Shown: in pieces, positions 17,497 through 25,671 of the stretch
Numbering within the stretch: the first letter of the stretch is position 1
Layout of the letters: every line of letters starts with the position of its first letter
Origin: Streptomyces acidiscabies
Lineage (GTDB): Bacteria; Actinomycetota; Actinomycetes; Streptomycetales; Streptomycetaceae
Assembly (NCBI RefSeq): GCF_020010905.1
Contig: NZ_JAGJBY010000002.1
Span: 3,596,001-3,660,000, forward strand
Reading direction: 5' to 3'
DNA length: 64,000 bases
The notes under the pieces: model-generated
What the model was told of the DNA's origin: nothing
Databases searched by the model: none
Seen by the model: the letters and a program-made list of their open reading frames with translations, nothing else
Translations under genes and position numbers: made by a program

Positions 17497-18336
17497 TCAC
17501 AGCACCGGCGCCCGAGGCCCGTCCGGCGCGTCCCTGCGGCCCTCCACCACCGTCCGCGACACCTCCGCGACCTCCGCCGCCTCCAGCAGCCGGAACCCGT
17601 CCGCCGTCACCAGCGAGACCAGCGGGAACAGGCGGCGCGAGAGGTCGGGGCCGCCGGTCGCCGAGTCGTCGTCGGCCGCGTCGTACAGCGCCTGCACGAC
17701 CGCCGTGACCGCGTCCGCCTCGCTCATCCCCGGCCGGTACAGCTTCTTCAGCGAGCCGCGCGCGTACACCGAGCCCGACCCGGTCGCCGCGAACCCCGAG
17801 GACTCCTCGGACCGGCCGCCCGTCACGTCGTACGTGAAGATGCGGCCCTCGCCCCGGTCCACGTCGTACCCGGCGAAGACCGGCACCACCGCGAGGCCCT
17901 GCATGGCCATGCCCAGGTTGCCGCGCACCATCGTCGTCAGACGGTTCGCCTTGCCGTCCAGAGACAGGGCGGTGCCCTCGATCTTCTCGTAGTGCTCCAG
18001 CTCCAGTTGGAAGAGCCGGACCAGCTCGATCGCGAAGCCGAGCGTGCCCGCGATCGCCACCGCCGAGTACTCGTCGGCCGCGAACACCTTGTCGACCTCG
18101 CGGTTGGCGATCACGTTCCCCATCGTGGCCCGCCGGTCGCCCGCGAGGAGCACGCCGTCCGCGTACGTCGCCGCGACGATCGTCGTACCGTGCGGCGCCT
18201 CGAAACCGGGAATCTGCGGGAGCGTGCGGCGCGACGGCAGCAGCTCGGGGGCCTGGGCGCCGAGGAAGTCGAGGAAGGACGACGATCCGGTGGCCGTGAA
18301 CGCGGACGGCAGCGCGCCGCCCTGCTGGTGGCTCAT
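17497..18336 (-). CDS. prcB: 20S proteasome beta subunit, orphan copy
   Basis: The protein has 279 residues and is full length. The propeptide (residues 1-50) ends 'EAPHG', giving mature Thr51 in 'TTIVAATYADG'. The other catalytic residues are in register: D67 in 'LLAGDRRATMGN' (Asp17) and K83 (Lys33). The body matches actinobacterial PrcB closely ('VAIAGTLGFAIELVRLFQLE', 'YDAADDDSATGGPDLSRR', closing 'PDGPRAPVL'). Normally prcB sits in front of prcA, with pup, dop, arc and pafA near by. Here the neighbours are an Lrp regulator and an FUSC protein, with no alpha subunit in the window. It is most likely a second, paralogous beta subunit. A GGGAG site lies before ATG 18336. Confidence 0.9.
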   Translation of the reverse strand: MSHQQGGALPSAFTATGSSSFLDFLGAQAPELLPSRRTLPQIPGFEAPHGTTIVAATYADGVLLAGDRRATMGNVIANREVDKVFAADEYSAVAIAGTLGFAIELVRLFQLELEHYEKIEGTALSLDGKANRLTTMVRGNLGMAMQGLAVVPVFAGYDVDRGEGRIFTYDVTGGRSEESSGFAATGSGSVYARGSLKKLYRPGMSEADAVTAVVQALYDAADDDSATGGPDLSRRLFPLVSLVTADGFRLLEAAEVAEVSRTVVEGRRDAPDGPRAPVL

Positions 18337-18444
18337 GGGGCTCCCTTTCTGTCGGGTCGTGATCGGCCTACCCGACGGGCCGCCCGCGTATGCGCCGGGC
18401 GCGCGGATGGTCCGTTGGCCCGGCACTGGACCATGGGAGGCCGA

Positions 18445-18459
18445 ATTGGCTGAGCCAAT
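18445..18459. promoter_or_regulatory. Palindrome between prcB and the FUSC gene
   Basis: ATTGGC-TGA-GCCAAT is a perfect 6-bp inverted repeat in the divergent promoter region. It is flanked by several TGGACC/TGGTCC words (about 18408-18466), the kind of arrangement seen at GntR/MocR-type operators. Confidence 0.35.
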
Positions 18460-18585
18460 GGACCACTCAATCCGAGGGCACTTGAGCCAGAAGGGCCGTA
18501 GATGGTCTGATAATCGCGTCAATGGCGCTGCGGAGACCCGCGGCGCCTTTCTCGTGCCGGAAGAGATGCAAGGGGTGGGCGGCAG

Positions 18586-19848
18586 ATGCTGAGGAAGGTG
18601 TTCACGGCTCCCGACCCGGGCCGGCTGAGGCTGCGCGCCGCCTCCCGGGCCGTCCTCGGCGTCGGCCTCGCCGTCGTGGCCTGCGCCGTCGCCGGGCACT
18701 CCCTCGTCGCCGCCGTCACGGGCGGCCTCGCGGCCGTCCTCGCCCTGTTCACCGTGACGGACGCGACCGTACGGGGCCAGGCCGTCACGACCGCGCTGCT
18801 GCCCGCCGTAGGGCTCCCGGTCTTCGCGCTCGCGGCGGAGGTCCACGACCACGTTCTCGCGCGCGGCCTCGCCTTCCTCGCGATCATCGGCGCAGGTGTG
18901 TACGCCCGCCGCTGGGGTCCGCGCGGCCACGCCCTCGGCGTCTTCGCGTTCATGGCCTTCTTCGTGACCCTGGTCCTCGGCACGACCCCGGCGCACCTGC
19001 CCGAGCTGTACGCCGCCGTCCTGCTCTCCCTGCTGGTCGCCGCCACCGTCCGCTTCGGCCTGTGGTGCTACGAACGCGGCCTCCCCACACCCCCCGCCGT
19101 GACCGTCCCCGCCCTGACCCGCGTCACCTCCCGCCAGGCCGTCCAGGCGACCACCGCCGCCACCCTCGCCCTCCTCGCCGGCCAGGCACTCTCCCCCGAC
19201 CGCTGGTACTGGGCCGTCGGCGCGACCTGGTGGATCTTCGTCAACACGACGTCACGAGGCGAAACCCTGGTACGCGGCTTCCGCCGGGTCCTGGGCACGG
19301 TGGTGGGCATCGCCGTGGGCCTCCTGATAGCCGTCCCCCTGAACGGCGCCCCGGTCCCCACGGCGATCGGCCTGACGGCGGCGGTCTTCGGCATCTTCTA
19401 CACGGCGGCGGTGTCGTACACGTGGATGATGCTGTGGGTGACGATGCTGGTGGAACTCCTGTACGGAGTCCTGGGCGTCCTGACACCGTCACTCCTGGCC
19501 CTCCGCCTGGCGGAAACGGGCCTGGGCGCCCTGGCCGCAGCCCTGGCAGTGGTCTTCGTCCTCCCCAACACGACGAACATGGTGACGGACGCATGGATCC
19601 ACCGGACGCTACAGGCGGTGCACGCAGGGAGGACGGCGGAACTGGAAGCGCTACTGCCAAGGGTCCGCCAGGCGGTAGCTCCCTTGATCCACCCGCTGAA
19701 CCCACTAAGGGAACGCAAGGCGAGGGCACACCAGGCCCTGACGCTGCTGGACACGTGTGCAAGGGAAATCCGCACGTCGACGAACGGCACACCATCGGCG
19801 CACCTGCAAGAGGCGGAGCAGGCATTGGCAGGACTACTAACTCGCTGA
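18586..19848 (+). CDS. FUSC-family integral membrane protein
   Basis: The protein has 420 residues. Two blocks of hydrophobic helices (about 20-160 and 185-330) have a soluble C-terminal segment after each, as in FUSC/aromatic-acid-exporter-like proteins. The second block contains 'SPDRWYWAVGATWWIFVNTTSRGE', the conserved FUSC region, and 'GFRRVLGTVVGIAVGLL'. The C-terminal 90 residues are helical and cytoplasmic. A role in efflux or envelope maintenance is inferred from the family. ATG 18586 is used. Codon use drifts towards more A near the 3' end. Confidence 0.75.
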   Translation: MLRKVFTAPDPGRLRLRAASRAVLGVGLAVVACAVAGHSLVAAVTGGLAAVLALFTVTDATVRGQAVTTALLPAVGLPVFALAAEVHDHVLARGLAFLAIIGAGVYARRWGPRGHALGVFAFMAFFVTLVLGTTPAHLPELYAAVLLSLLVAATVRFGLWCYERGLPTPPAVTVPALTRVTSRQAVQATTAATLALLAGQALSPDRWYWAVGATWWIFVNTTSRGETLVRGFRRVLGTVVGIAVGLLIAVPLNGAPVPTAIGLTAAVFGIFYTAAVSYTWMMLWVTMLVELLYGVLGVLTPSLLALRLAETGLGALAAALAVVFVLPNTTNMVTDAWIHRTLQAVHAGRTAELEALLPRVRQAVAPLIHPLNPLRERKARAHQALTLLDTCAREIRTSTNGTPSAHLQEAEQALAGLLTR

Positions 19849-19854
19849 GGACGA

Positions 19855-19905
19855 AGTTTTTTAGGGGCGCGGGGAACTGCGCGAACAACCACGAAGCACC
19901 CGCAC
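19855..19905. repeat. Common Streptomyces intergenic repeat
   Basis: The string starting 'TTTTTTAGGGGCGCGGGG' and continuing AACTGCGCGA is, to my knowledge, a frequent dispersed intergenic element in Streptomyces genomes. It lies just behind the FUSC stop and probably acts as a transcript end. A decayed copy is at about 14251. Confidence 0.6.
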
Positions 19906-20007
19906 CCGCCGAACAACCCGTACTGGCACCCCAATAGGCGAAGGGCCCACCCCCACAAGGGAAGCGGACCCTCCGGACGTACCGCGTCCTGTCTGCCAAG
20001 GCCAGCG

Positions 20008-20925
20008 CTAGCGCACCGCAGGTGCCTGCTGAGGCGAGATCCCCAGCGCAGTCGTGTACTTGGCCAACGCCAGCTTCCCGATAGCCGGATACGGCCCCAG
20101 CGCCTCCGCAGCCGCGCAGTCCACCTCCTTGGCCGCCTCCTCCACCACGACGGAGTCGATCTCGGGCCCGATGAGATACGGCGCGAGAGCAAGCTGCTGA
20201 GACCCCGACGCCCGCAACTGCTCGGCGACGGAAGCCACGGCCCCTTCCTGGTCCAGCGCCGCGGCCATCACCGGCACCGCAAGCCGCGCAGCGAGCAGCA
20301 TCCCGGTGATCCCGGCGGCCTGCACAGCCTCGTCGCCCCCGACGGACGCGAGGATGATCCCGTCCGCAGCGGTGGCGACGGTGAACAGCCGAGCCCGGTC
20401 CGCGCGCGCGAGCCCCGCCTCGGAGAGGCGGACGTGCAGCGCCTCGGCGAGCAGCGGGTGCGGACCGAGGACGTCGGTCAGATCGGCCGCGACCTTGCTC
20501 TCCATGACGGCCTGCCGAACCTGCCGCAGCAGCGCGCTGTCCGGCCCGGCCAGCAGCGGTACGACGACGGCGACGGGCCCGTCGGGCTGCTTGACGTCGT
20601 GCCCGGCGGCCAGCGCCTGCTCGTACCGCGCCGCGCGCTCGTCGGAGGCGTGCGCGAGGATCGCCTGGAGGGTCGGGTACTCGGTGTCGTCCCCGTCCAG
20701 GTACCCGATGCGCGCGTCGAGGCCGGGGAGTTCGGAGCGGGCGATGCTCACGATCTCCTCGGCGAGGCCCCGGGTGGCTTCGCCGGGCGTACCCGGCACC
20801 GCGAGGACGAGCGCGGGTGCGCCCTCGGGAGCCGCCAGAGGCTCGGGTCGGCGGTGCCGACCGGGCTGTCGGGGGCGCGGCATTCGTACTGGCAGGCCGG
20901 ACGCGGGCCCAGTGGGGGAACTCAT
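20008..20925 (-). CDS. CbiX/sirohydrochlorin-chelatase-like protein, metal-binding histidines replaced
   Basis: The protein has 305 residues, a double-domain CbiX/SirB-type fold. The first strand reads 'ALVLAVPGTPGEATRGLAEE' where active chelatases have a His-Gly-Ser motif, and the partner strand 'VAVVVPLLAGPDSALLRQ' also lacks the usual His. The rest keeps the family pattern ('LGPHPLLAEALHVRLSEAG', 'LAARLAVPVMAAAL', 'LALAPYLIGP'). With both catalytic histidines missing it is probably not a working chelatase for sirohaem or cobalamin. It may be a binding or assembly protein. No other tetrapyrrole gene is near. Confidence 0.75.
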   Translation of the reverse strand: MSSPTGPASGLPVRMPRPRQPGRHRRPEPLAAPEGAPALVLAVPGTPGEATRGLAEEIVSIARSELPGLDARIGYLDGDDTEYPTLQAILAHASDERAARYEQALAAGHDVKQPDGPVAVVVPLLAGPDSALLRQVRQAVMESKVAADLTDVLGPHPLLAEALHVRLSEAGLARADRARLFTVATAADGIILASVGGDEAVQAAGITGMLLAARLAVPVMAAALDQEGAVASVAEQLRASGSQQLALAPYLIGPEIDSVVVEEAAKEVDCAAAEALGPYPAIGKLALAKYTTALGISPQQAPAVR

Positions 20926-21109
20926 GGCGCCGCATGTTACTGGTTTCCCGGGTTCCTCCGTTCGGGGAGGGTGAGGGTGAGCGGTATCCGTCCTGTTTTG
21001 TCTGATGAGTTACGTGCGGATCAGACGTGATCAGCATGATTTTTGGGTGACTTGTCCTGGTCGGGCCGCACTCGACCGCCGACGATCCGACGCCGTAGGG
21101 TGACGCGTT

Positions 21110-21787
21110 GTGGCACCACGACCTTTGCATGAACTTGTTGAAGACGGCTGGGCGAAGGCTCTCGACCCCGTGGCCGGACGCATCGCGGAGATGGGGGACT
21201 TCCTCCGGGCCGAGATAGCGGCGGGCCGGACCTACCTCCCGTCCGGGGCGAACGTCCTGCGGGCCTTCCAGCAGCCCTTCGACGACGTCCGGGTCCTGAT
21301 CGTCGGACAGGACCCCTATCCCACGCCGGGGATGGCGATCGGGCTGAGCTTCGCGGTCTCGCCCGAGGTGCGGTCGCTGCCGGGGAGCCTGGAGAACATC
21401 TTCCGGGAGATGAACACCGACCTGGGGCTGCCCAGGCCGTCGAACGGTGACCTGACGCCGTGGACGCGGCAGGGCGTACTGCTGCTCAACAGGGCCCTCA
21501 CGACCGCTCCCCGCAAGCCGGGCGCGCACCGGGACAAGGGCTGGGAGGCGGTCACGGAGCAGGCGATACGGGCGCTGGCGGCGCGCGGAAAGCCGCTCGT
21601 GTCGATCCTGTGGGGCCGCGACGCCCGCAACCTGCGCCCCCTGCTGGGCCAGTTGCCGGCGATCGAGTCGGCGCACCCCTCCCCGATGTCCGCAGACCGA
21701 GGCTTCTTCGGCTCCCGCCCCTTCAGCCGCGCCAACGAACTGCTGGCGCAGCAGGGCGCGGAGCCGGTGGACTGGCGCTTGCCGTAA
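21110..21787 (+). CDS. ung: Uracil-DNA glycosylase, family 1
   Basis: The protein has 225 residues. The water-activating loop 'VGQDPYPTPGMAIGLSFAV' is intact (Asp in GQDPY), as is the uracil-binding 'GVLLLNRALTT'. The DNA-intercalation loop is 'HPSPMSADRGFFGSRPFS'. It removes uracil from DNA at the start of base-excision repair. GTG start at 21110 with AGGGTGA just upstream. Stand-alone gene. Confidence 0.95.
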   Translation: MAPRPLHELVEDGWAKALDPVAGRIAEMGDFLRAEIAAGRTYLPSGANVLRAFQQPFDDVRVLIVGQDPYPTPGMAIGLSFAVSPEVRSLPGSLENIFREMNTDLGLPRPSNGDLTPWTRQGVLLLNRALTTAPRKPGAHRDKGWEAVTEQAIRALAARGKPLVSILWGRDARNLRPLLGQLPAIESAHPSPMSADRGFFGSRPFSRANELLAQQGAEPVDWRLP

Positions 21788-21893
21788 GCGGTGGCGCGGG
21801 TGGGTCCGCAAAGATCTCGTCCACCGGAGCGGTGCGCAGGGTGCCGCTCCGGTGGTTCATATGCCGGTGGAATCAGGCGAATCGGTTCGACGT

Positions 21894-21901
21894 AAGCGCT
21901 T
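21894..21901. promoter_or_regulatory. LacI-type operator core AAGCGCTT
   Basis: GTAAGCGCTTCG at about 21892-21903 has the central CG step and A/T flanks of LacI/CcpA-type sites. It is 450 bp before the first GH54 gene and 107 bp after the ung stop. The same core recurs at 44364. Confidence 0.4.
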
Positions 21902-22156
21902 CGACACCCGGCCGCGAGTGATGACGCGCGCCGGTGGACCGCCGTACGGCTCACCGGCGCGTAGCGCAAGGCCTGAGTGTCCCCTCGCCCGCCCTCCTGG
22001 TCCGACCGTTCGGTCGCCCCGCTGCTCAGCCCGCCGCGCGGACACCGGCCGTTTCCGTCGCGCGGGCCCTGCGGGCACCTGCGTCGGGTTGCCCCGCCCG
22101 CCGCGCCGCAACTTTTCGACGGCGCAGATGCCTTGCGGAACACCGCGATCAGCAGT

Positions 22157-22168
22157 CGAATCGATTCG
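22157..22168. promoter_or_regulatory. LacI-type operator palindrome CGAATCGATTCG
   Basis: A perfect 12-bp palindrome with the AATCGATT centre typical of LacI-family sugar regulators lies 182 bp before the GH54 start at 22350. No lacI-like gene is in the window, so the regulator would act from elsewhere. Confidence 0.5.
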
Positions 22169-22349
22169 GCGCCAAGGTGCGCAGACGGAGCCTCCCCACC
22201 ACGGACAGCCCCGTGACGTCGAGGGCACCATCTCCCCTCCGCGACCTTTCCGCGTTCCCCCGCACCACGGCACGTTCCAGCGCGCCCGGCAATCGCCGGC
22301 GCCGTCCCCACGACCCGACCGGTGGACGCCGAGACGGTAGGGAGACCAG

Positions 22350-23864
22350 ATGAGAGCCGTACGAACGAGACACCACCCGCTGTCGAACCGCGACGGCGTC
22401 AAGCCCATACCTGCCCGGAGGGCGTTCGGCCGGGCCGCCGCCGCAGCCGTACTCCTCTGCGGAGCCCTGGCCGGTGCCACCGCCACGGCAGGACAGGCAG
22501 GGGCGGCCACATCCGGCCCGTGCGACCTCTACGCGACCGGGGGCACCCCGTGCGTGGCGGCGCACAGCACGACGCGGGCGCTGTACGCCGCGTACAACGG
22601 GCCGCTCTACCAAGTCCGGCGCGCCTCCGACAACACCACGCGCGACATCGGCGTCCTGGCGGCGGGCGGCACCGCCGACGCGGCCTCCCAGGACGCGTTC
22701 TGCGCGGGCACGACCTGCCTGATCACGGTCGTCTACGACCAGTCGGGCCGAGGCAACCACCTCACCCAGGCCCCCGGCGGCGGCGCGGCGGGAGGCCCCG
22801 ACAACCTCGCGAACGCGACCGCCGCGCCCACGACGGTGGGCGGTCACAAGGCGTACGGCGTCTTCGTCGCACCCGGCACCGGCTACCGCAACAACCGCAC
22901 GAACGGCATCGCCACCGGTGACAGCCCCGAAGGCATGTACGCGATCTTCGACGGCACGCACTACAACGGCGGCTGCTGCTTCGACTACGGCAACGCCGAG
23001 ACGGACAACAACGACGACGGCAACGGCACCATGGAGGCCATCTACTTCGGCAACATCAAGGTCTGGGGCTACGGCAGCGGCAACGGCCCCTGGATCATGG
23101 CCGACCTGGAGAACGGCCTGTTCTCGGGCGTCAACCAGCACTACAACGCGAACGACCCGACGATCAGCCACCGGTACACGACCGCCGTCGTCAAGGGCGG
23201 CCCGAACCACTGGGCGATCCGGGGCGGCGACGCGCAGTCCGGCGGCCTGTCCACCTTCTACGACGGGGTGCGCCCCAACGTCGCGGGCTACAACCCGATG
23301 CGCAAACAGGGAGCCATCATCCTGGGCATCGGCGGCGACAACAGCAAGGGCGCCCAGGGCACCTTCTACGAAGGCGTGATGACCACCGGCTACCCGTCGG
23401 ACGCCACCGAGAACGCCGTCCAGGCGAACATCACCGCCGCCGGATACAGCACCTCCACCGGCGGGACGAGTACGGGCGCGCTGCACGCGGTGGGCGCGGG
23501 CAAGTGCCTGGACGTGCCGAACTCGTCCACCACGGCGGGCACCCAGCTCCAGATCCGGGACTGCTCCGGGGGCGCCAACCAGACCTGGACCCGGACGGCG
23601 TCCGGCCAGCTGACGGTCTACTCCGGCAGCGGCCAGATGTGCCTGGACGCCTACGGGGGCCAGACCTCCGCCGGTACGAAGGCGGTGACCTGGCCGTGCA
23701 ACGGCGGGGCCAACCAGCAGTGGCAGCTGAACGCCGACGGCACGGTCACGGGCGTCCAGTCCGGCCTCTGCCTGGACGTCACCGGGGCCTCCACGGCCAA
23801 CGGAGCCCTGGCGGAACTCTGGACGTGCAACGGCGGTTCGAACCAGCGCTGGAACCTCGGCTGA
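22350..23864 (+). CDS. Secreted GH54 alpha-L-arabinofuranosidase with C-terminal ricin/CBM13 domain (copy 1)
   Basis: The protein has 504 residues. Signal peptide to about residue 53 ('ATAGQAGAAT'). The GH54 catalytic domain (about 55-370) begins 'GPCDLYATGGTPCVAAHSTT'. By alignment from memory to Aspergillus AbfB it keeps the nucleophile E254 ('ADLENG') and acid/base D330 ('GIGGDNS'), 76 residues apart as in AbfB, and the substrate-contacting Cys pair in 'GGCCFDYGN'. Fungal AbfB has a CBM42 behind this domain. Here a short Ser/Thr/Gly linker and a three-lobed ricin lectin take its place ('GKCLDVPNSST', 'QMCLDAYGGQT', 'GLCLDVTGAST', each ending in QxW). It should release terminal alpha-L-Araf from arabinogalactan or arabinan. 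Confidence 0.92.
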   Translation: MRAVRTRHHPLSNRDGVKPIPARRAFGRAAAAAVLLCGALAGATATAGQAGAATSGPCDLYATGGTPCVAAHSTTRALYAAYNGPLYQVRRASDNTTRDIGVLAAGGTADAASQDAFCAGTTCLITVVYDQSGRGNHLTQAPGGGAAGGPDNLANATAAPTTVGGHKAYGVFVAPGTGYRNNRTNGIATGDSPEGMYAIFDGTHYNGGCCFDYGNAETDNNDDGNGTMEAIYFGNIKVWGYGSGNGPWIMADLENGLFSGVNQHYNANDPTISHRYTTAVVKGGPNHWAIRGGDAQSGGLSTFYDGVRPNVAGYNPMRKQGAIILGIGGDNSKGAQGTFYEGVMTTGYPSDATENAVQANITAAGYSTSTGGTSTGALHAVGAGKCLDVPNSSTTAGTQLQIRDCSGGANQTWTRTASGQLTVYSGSGQMCLDAYGGQTSAGTKAVTWPCNGGANQQWQLNADGTVTGVQSGLCLDVTGASTANGALAELWTCNGGSNQRWNLG

Positions 23865-23965
23865 CCTGAACGACGGCGGTCCGTACGGACCCACCCGCGC
23901 CCGGCATGACAGCCGTCGCCGGACGCGGGTCTCGGCGCGCCCTCAGACCTCTCTGACCAGCAGAG

Positions 23966-23976
23966 ACATGGGATGT
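23966..23976. promoter_or_regulatory. Candidate operator ACATGGGATGT, copy 1
   Basis: The 11-bp element has inverted arms ACAT/ATGT around GGG. It is followed immediately by a second ATGGGAT. An identical copy lies at 24041. Together they bracket a TTGACA at 24007-24012. Confidence 0.5.
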
Positions 23977-24006
23977 ATGGGATCAGAAATCGCTGAGACA
24001 GGTCTA

Positions 24007-24036
24007 TTGACAGGGTATTGAGCCTGTGGGACCACT
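24007..24036 (+). promoter_or_regulatory. Possible promoter for the five-gene cluster
   Basis: A consensus -35 hexamer TTGACA occurs at 24007-24012. No good -10 follows at 17-18 bp (GACCAC), so it would need activation or the real -10 is offset. It sits between the two ACATGGGATGT elements. Confidence 0.35.
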
Positions 24037-24040
24037 GACG

Positions 24041-24051
24041 ACATGGGATGT
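24041..24051. promoter_or_regulatory. Candidate operator ACATGGGATGT, copy 2
   Basis: This is identical to 23966-23976 over 11 bp, 75 bp away (about seven helix turns), and 76 bp before the GH54 start at 24127. Its placement downstream of the TTGACA suits repression, or looping with copy 1. Confidence 0.5.
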
Positions 24052-24126
24052 CTGAGTGCTCCACGACACCCCCTTCGCACCGGCACGGCACACTCCCCAC
24101 CCCCCACGCCCAGCCGAGGACACAGG

Positions 24127-25629
24127 ATGCAGTCTCCATCCGCTCCGCCCCGCAGCCTCGCGGCTCGCCTCTCCCGCTTACCGGCCCCGGCCGTGATCGG
24201 GGTGATGGCCCTGCTGGCCATGCTCCTGGCCGCCGCGCCCACCTGGCCGGCCCCCAAGTCCGGCCCGGCGCTGGTGAGTTCGGCGTCCGGACGATGTCTC
24301 GACGTCAAGGGCGAGGCCGACACCCCGGGCACGGCGCTGGAGATCCGGGACTGCGGCGACCAGGCCGGCCAGGCCTTCCAGTTCAGCGCGGCCGGCGAGC
24401 TGAAGACGCTGAACGGCACCCGGTGCGCGGACGCCGTCGACACCCGGACCACGCCCGGAGCCCCCGCCGTCATCCGCGCCTGCGACGGACGGGCGACCCA
24501 GGTGTGGCGGCAGAACACCGACGGCTCCGTCACCGCCACCGCCTCCGGATTCTGCCTGGACGTCAGCGGGGCGGCCACGGCCAACGGCACCCCGGTCATC
24601 CTGTGGACCTGCAACGGCCAGAGCAACCAGAAGTGGACCACGTCGACGCCCCCGCCCGCAGGCGGCTCCGGACCGTGCGACCTCTACGCGGCGGGCGGCA
24701 CGGCGTGCGTGGCCGCGCACAGCACGGTGCGCGCCCTCTACGGCACGTACAACGGCTCCCTCTACCAGGTCAGGCGCGCCTCCGACAACGCCACCAGGGA
24801 CATCGGCGTACGGGCACCCGGCGGCTTCGCCGACGCCGCCGCGCAGGACACCTTCTGCGCGGGCACCACCTGCGTGATCACCGTCGTCCGCGACCAGTCA
24901 GGACGCGGCAACGACCTCTGGTACCAGGGCTCGGCCCAGGTCCCGGGCTCCAGCCAGAGCAGCCCCGCGAAGGCGACCTCCGAGTCGCTCACAGCGGGCG
25001 GCACCAAGGCGTACTCGCTGTACATCAACCCCGGGAACAGCTACTGGCGCGACGGCCACCTCACGGGCGTACCGACCGGCGCCGCACCCGAAGGGGCGTA
25101 CATGGTCACCAGCGGCACCCACGTCAACGCGGGCTGCTGCTTCGACTACGGCAACAGCGAGACGACCCGCAAAGCCGACGCGGCCGGGGCGATGGACGCG
25201 ATCAACTTCGGCACCGAGTGCTGGTTCGGCGGCTGTGCGGGCAGCGGCCCGTGGGTGCAGGCCGACCTCGAATGGGGCCTGTACTCCGGCGGCAGCCAGT
25301 CCTGGAACCCGGGCCAGCGGGCGTTCCCGAACAAGTTCGTCACCGCGATGCTCAAGAACAACGGCACCTCGCGGTTCGCCCTCAAGGGCGGCAACGCCCA
25401 GTCCGGCGGCCTGACCACCCTCTGGGACGGCGGCCTTCCCGGCGGCTACAGCCCCATGAAGAAGCAGGGCGCCATCGTCCTGGGCAGCGGCGGAGACTGC
25501 TGCAAGCCGGGCGGCGGCGCCAACCAGAGCGCCGGCACCTTCTACGAAGGCGCGATCGTCGCCGGCTACCCCTCCGAGGCGACCGACAACGCGGTGCAGG
25601 CCAACATCACCGCCGCCGGCTACCGCTGA
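24127..25629 (+). CDS. Secreted GH54 alpha-L-arabinofuranosidase with N-terminal ricin/CBM13 domain (copy 2)
   Basis: The protein has 500 residues. ATG 24127 is chosen for its GAGGACACAGG site. Upstream codons in the same frame precede the operator and are ignored. Signal or anchor helix at about 18-45. The domain order is reversed relative to copy 1: the ricin lectin comes first (about 48-175, 'GRCLDVKGEADTPGT', 'GFCLDVSGAATANGT'), then the GH54 domain from 'GPCDLYAAGGTACVAAHS'. Nucleophile E382 ('ADLEWG'), acid/base D457 ('GSGGDCC') and the Cys pair ('AGCCFDYGN') are present. An extra 'GDCCKPGGG' insertion next to the acid/base may alter the pocket. First gene of a tight run to 33338. Confidence 0.9.
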   Translation: MQSPSAPPRSLAARLSRLPAPAVIGVMALLAMLLAAAPTWPAPKSGPALVSSASGRCLDVKGEADTPGTALEIRDCGDQAGQAFQFSAAGELKTLNGTRCADAVDTRTTPGAPAVIRACDGRATQVWRQNTDGSVTATASGFCLDVSGAATANGTPVILWTCNGQSNQKWTTSTPPPAGGSGPCDLYAAGGTACVAAHSTVRALYGTYNGSLYQVRRASDNATRDIGVRAPGGFADAAAQDTFCAGTTCVITVVRDQSGRGNDLWYQGSAQVPGSSQSSPAKATSESLTAGGTKAYSLYINPGNSYWRDGHLTGVPTGAAPEGAYMVTSGTHVNAGCCFDYGNSETTRKADAAGAMDAINFGTECWFGGCAGSGPWVQADLEWGLYSGGSQSWNPGQRAFPNKFVTAMLKNNGTSRFALKGGNAQSGGLTTLWDGGLPGGYSPMKKQGAIVLGSGGDCCKPGGGANQSAGTFYEGAIVAGYPSEATDNAVQANITAAGYR

Positions 25630-25671
25630 CGGCCCCTCACCTTCCGTCCCCGCACCAGGAGTCGATGCCCC

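Larger units (their letters stand above)
21788..22349. other. 562-bp regulatory region before the arabinogalactan gene cluster
   Basis: No credible gene lies here. It holds two LacI-type palindromes (listed separately) and ends in the ribosome site GGTAGGGAG before the first GH54 gene. It is probably the main control region for that gene. Confidence 0.5.
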
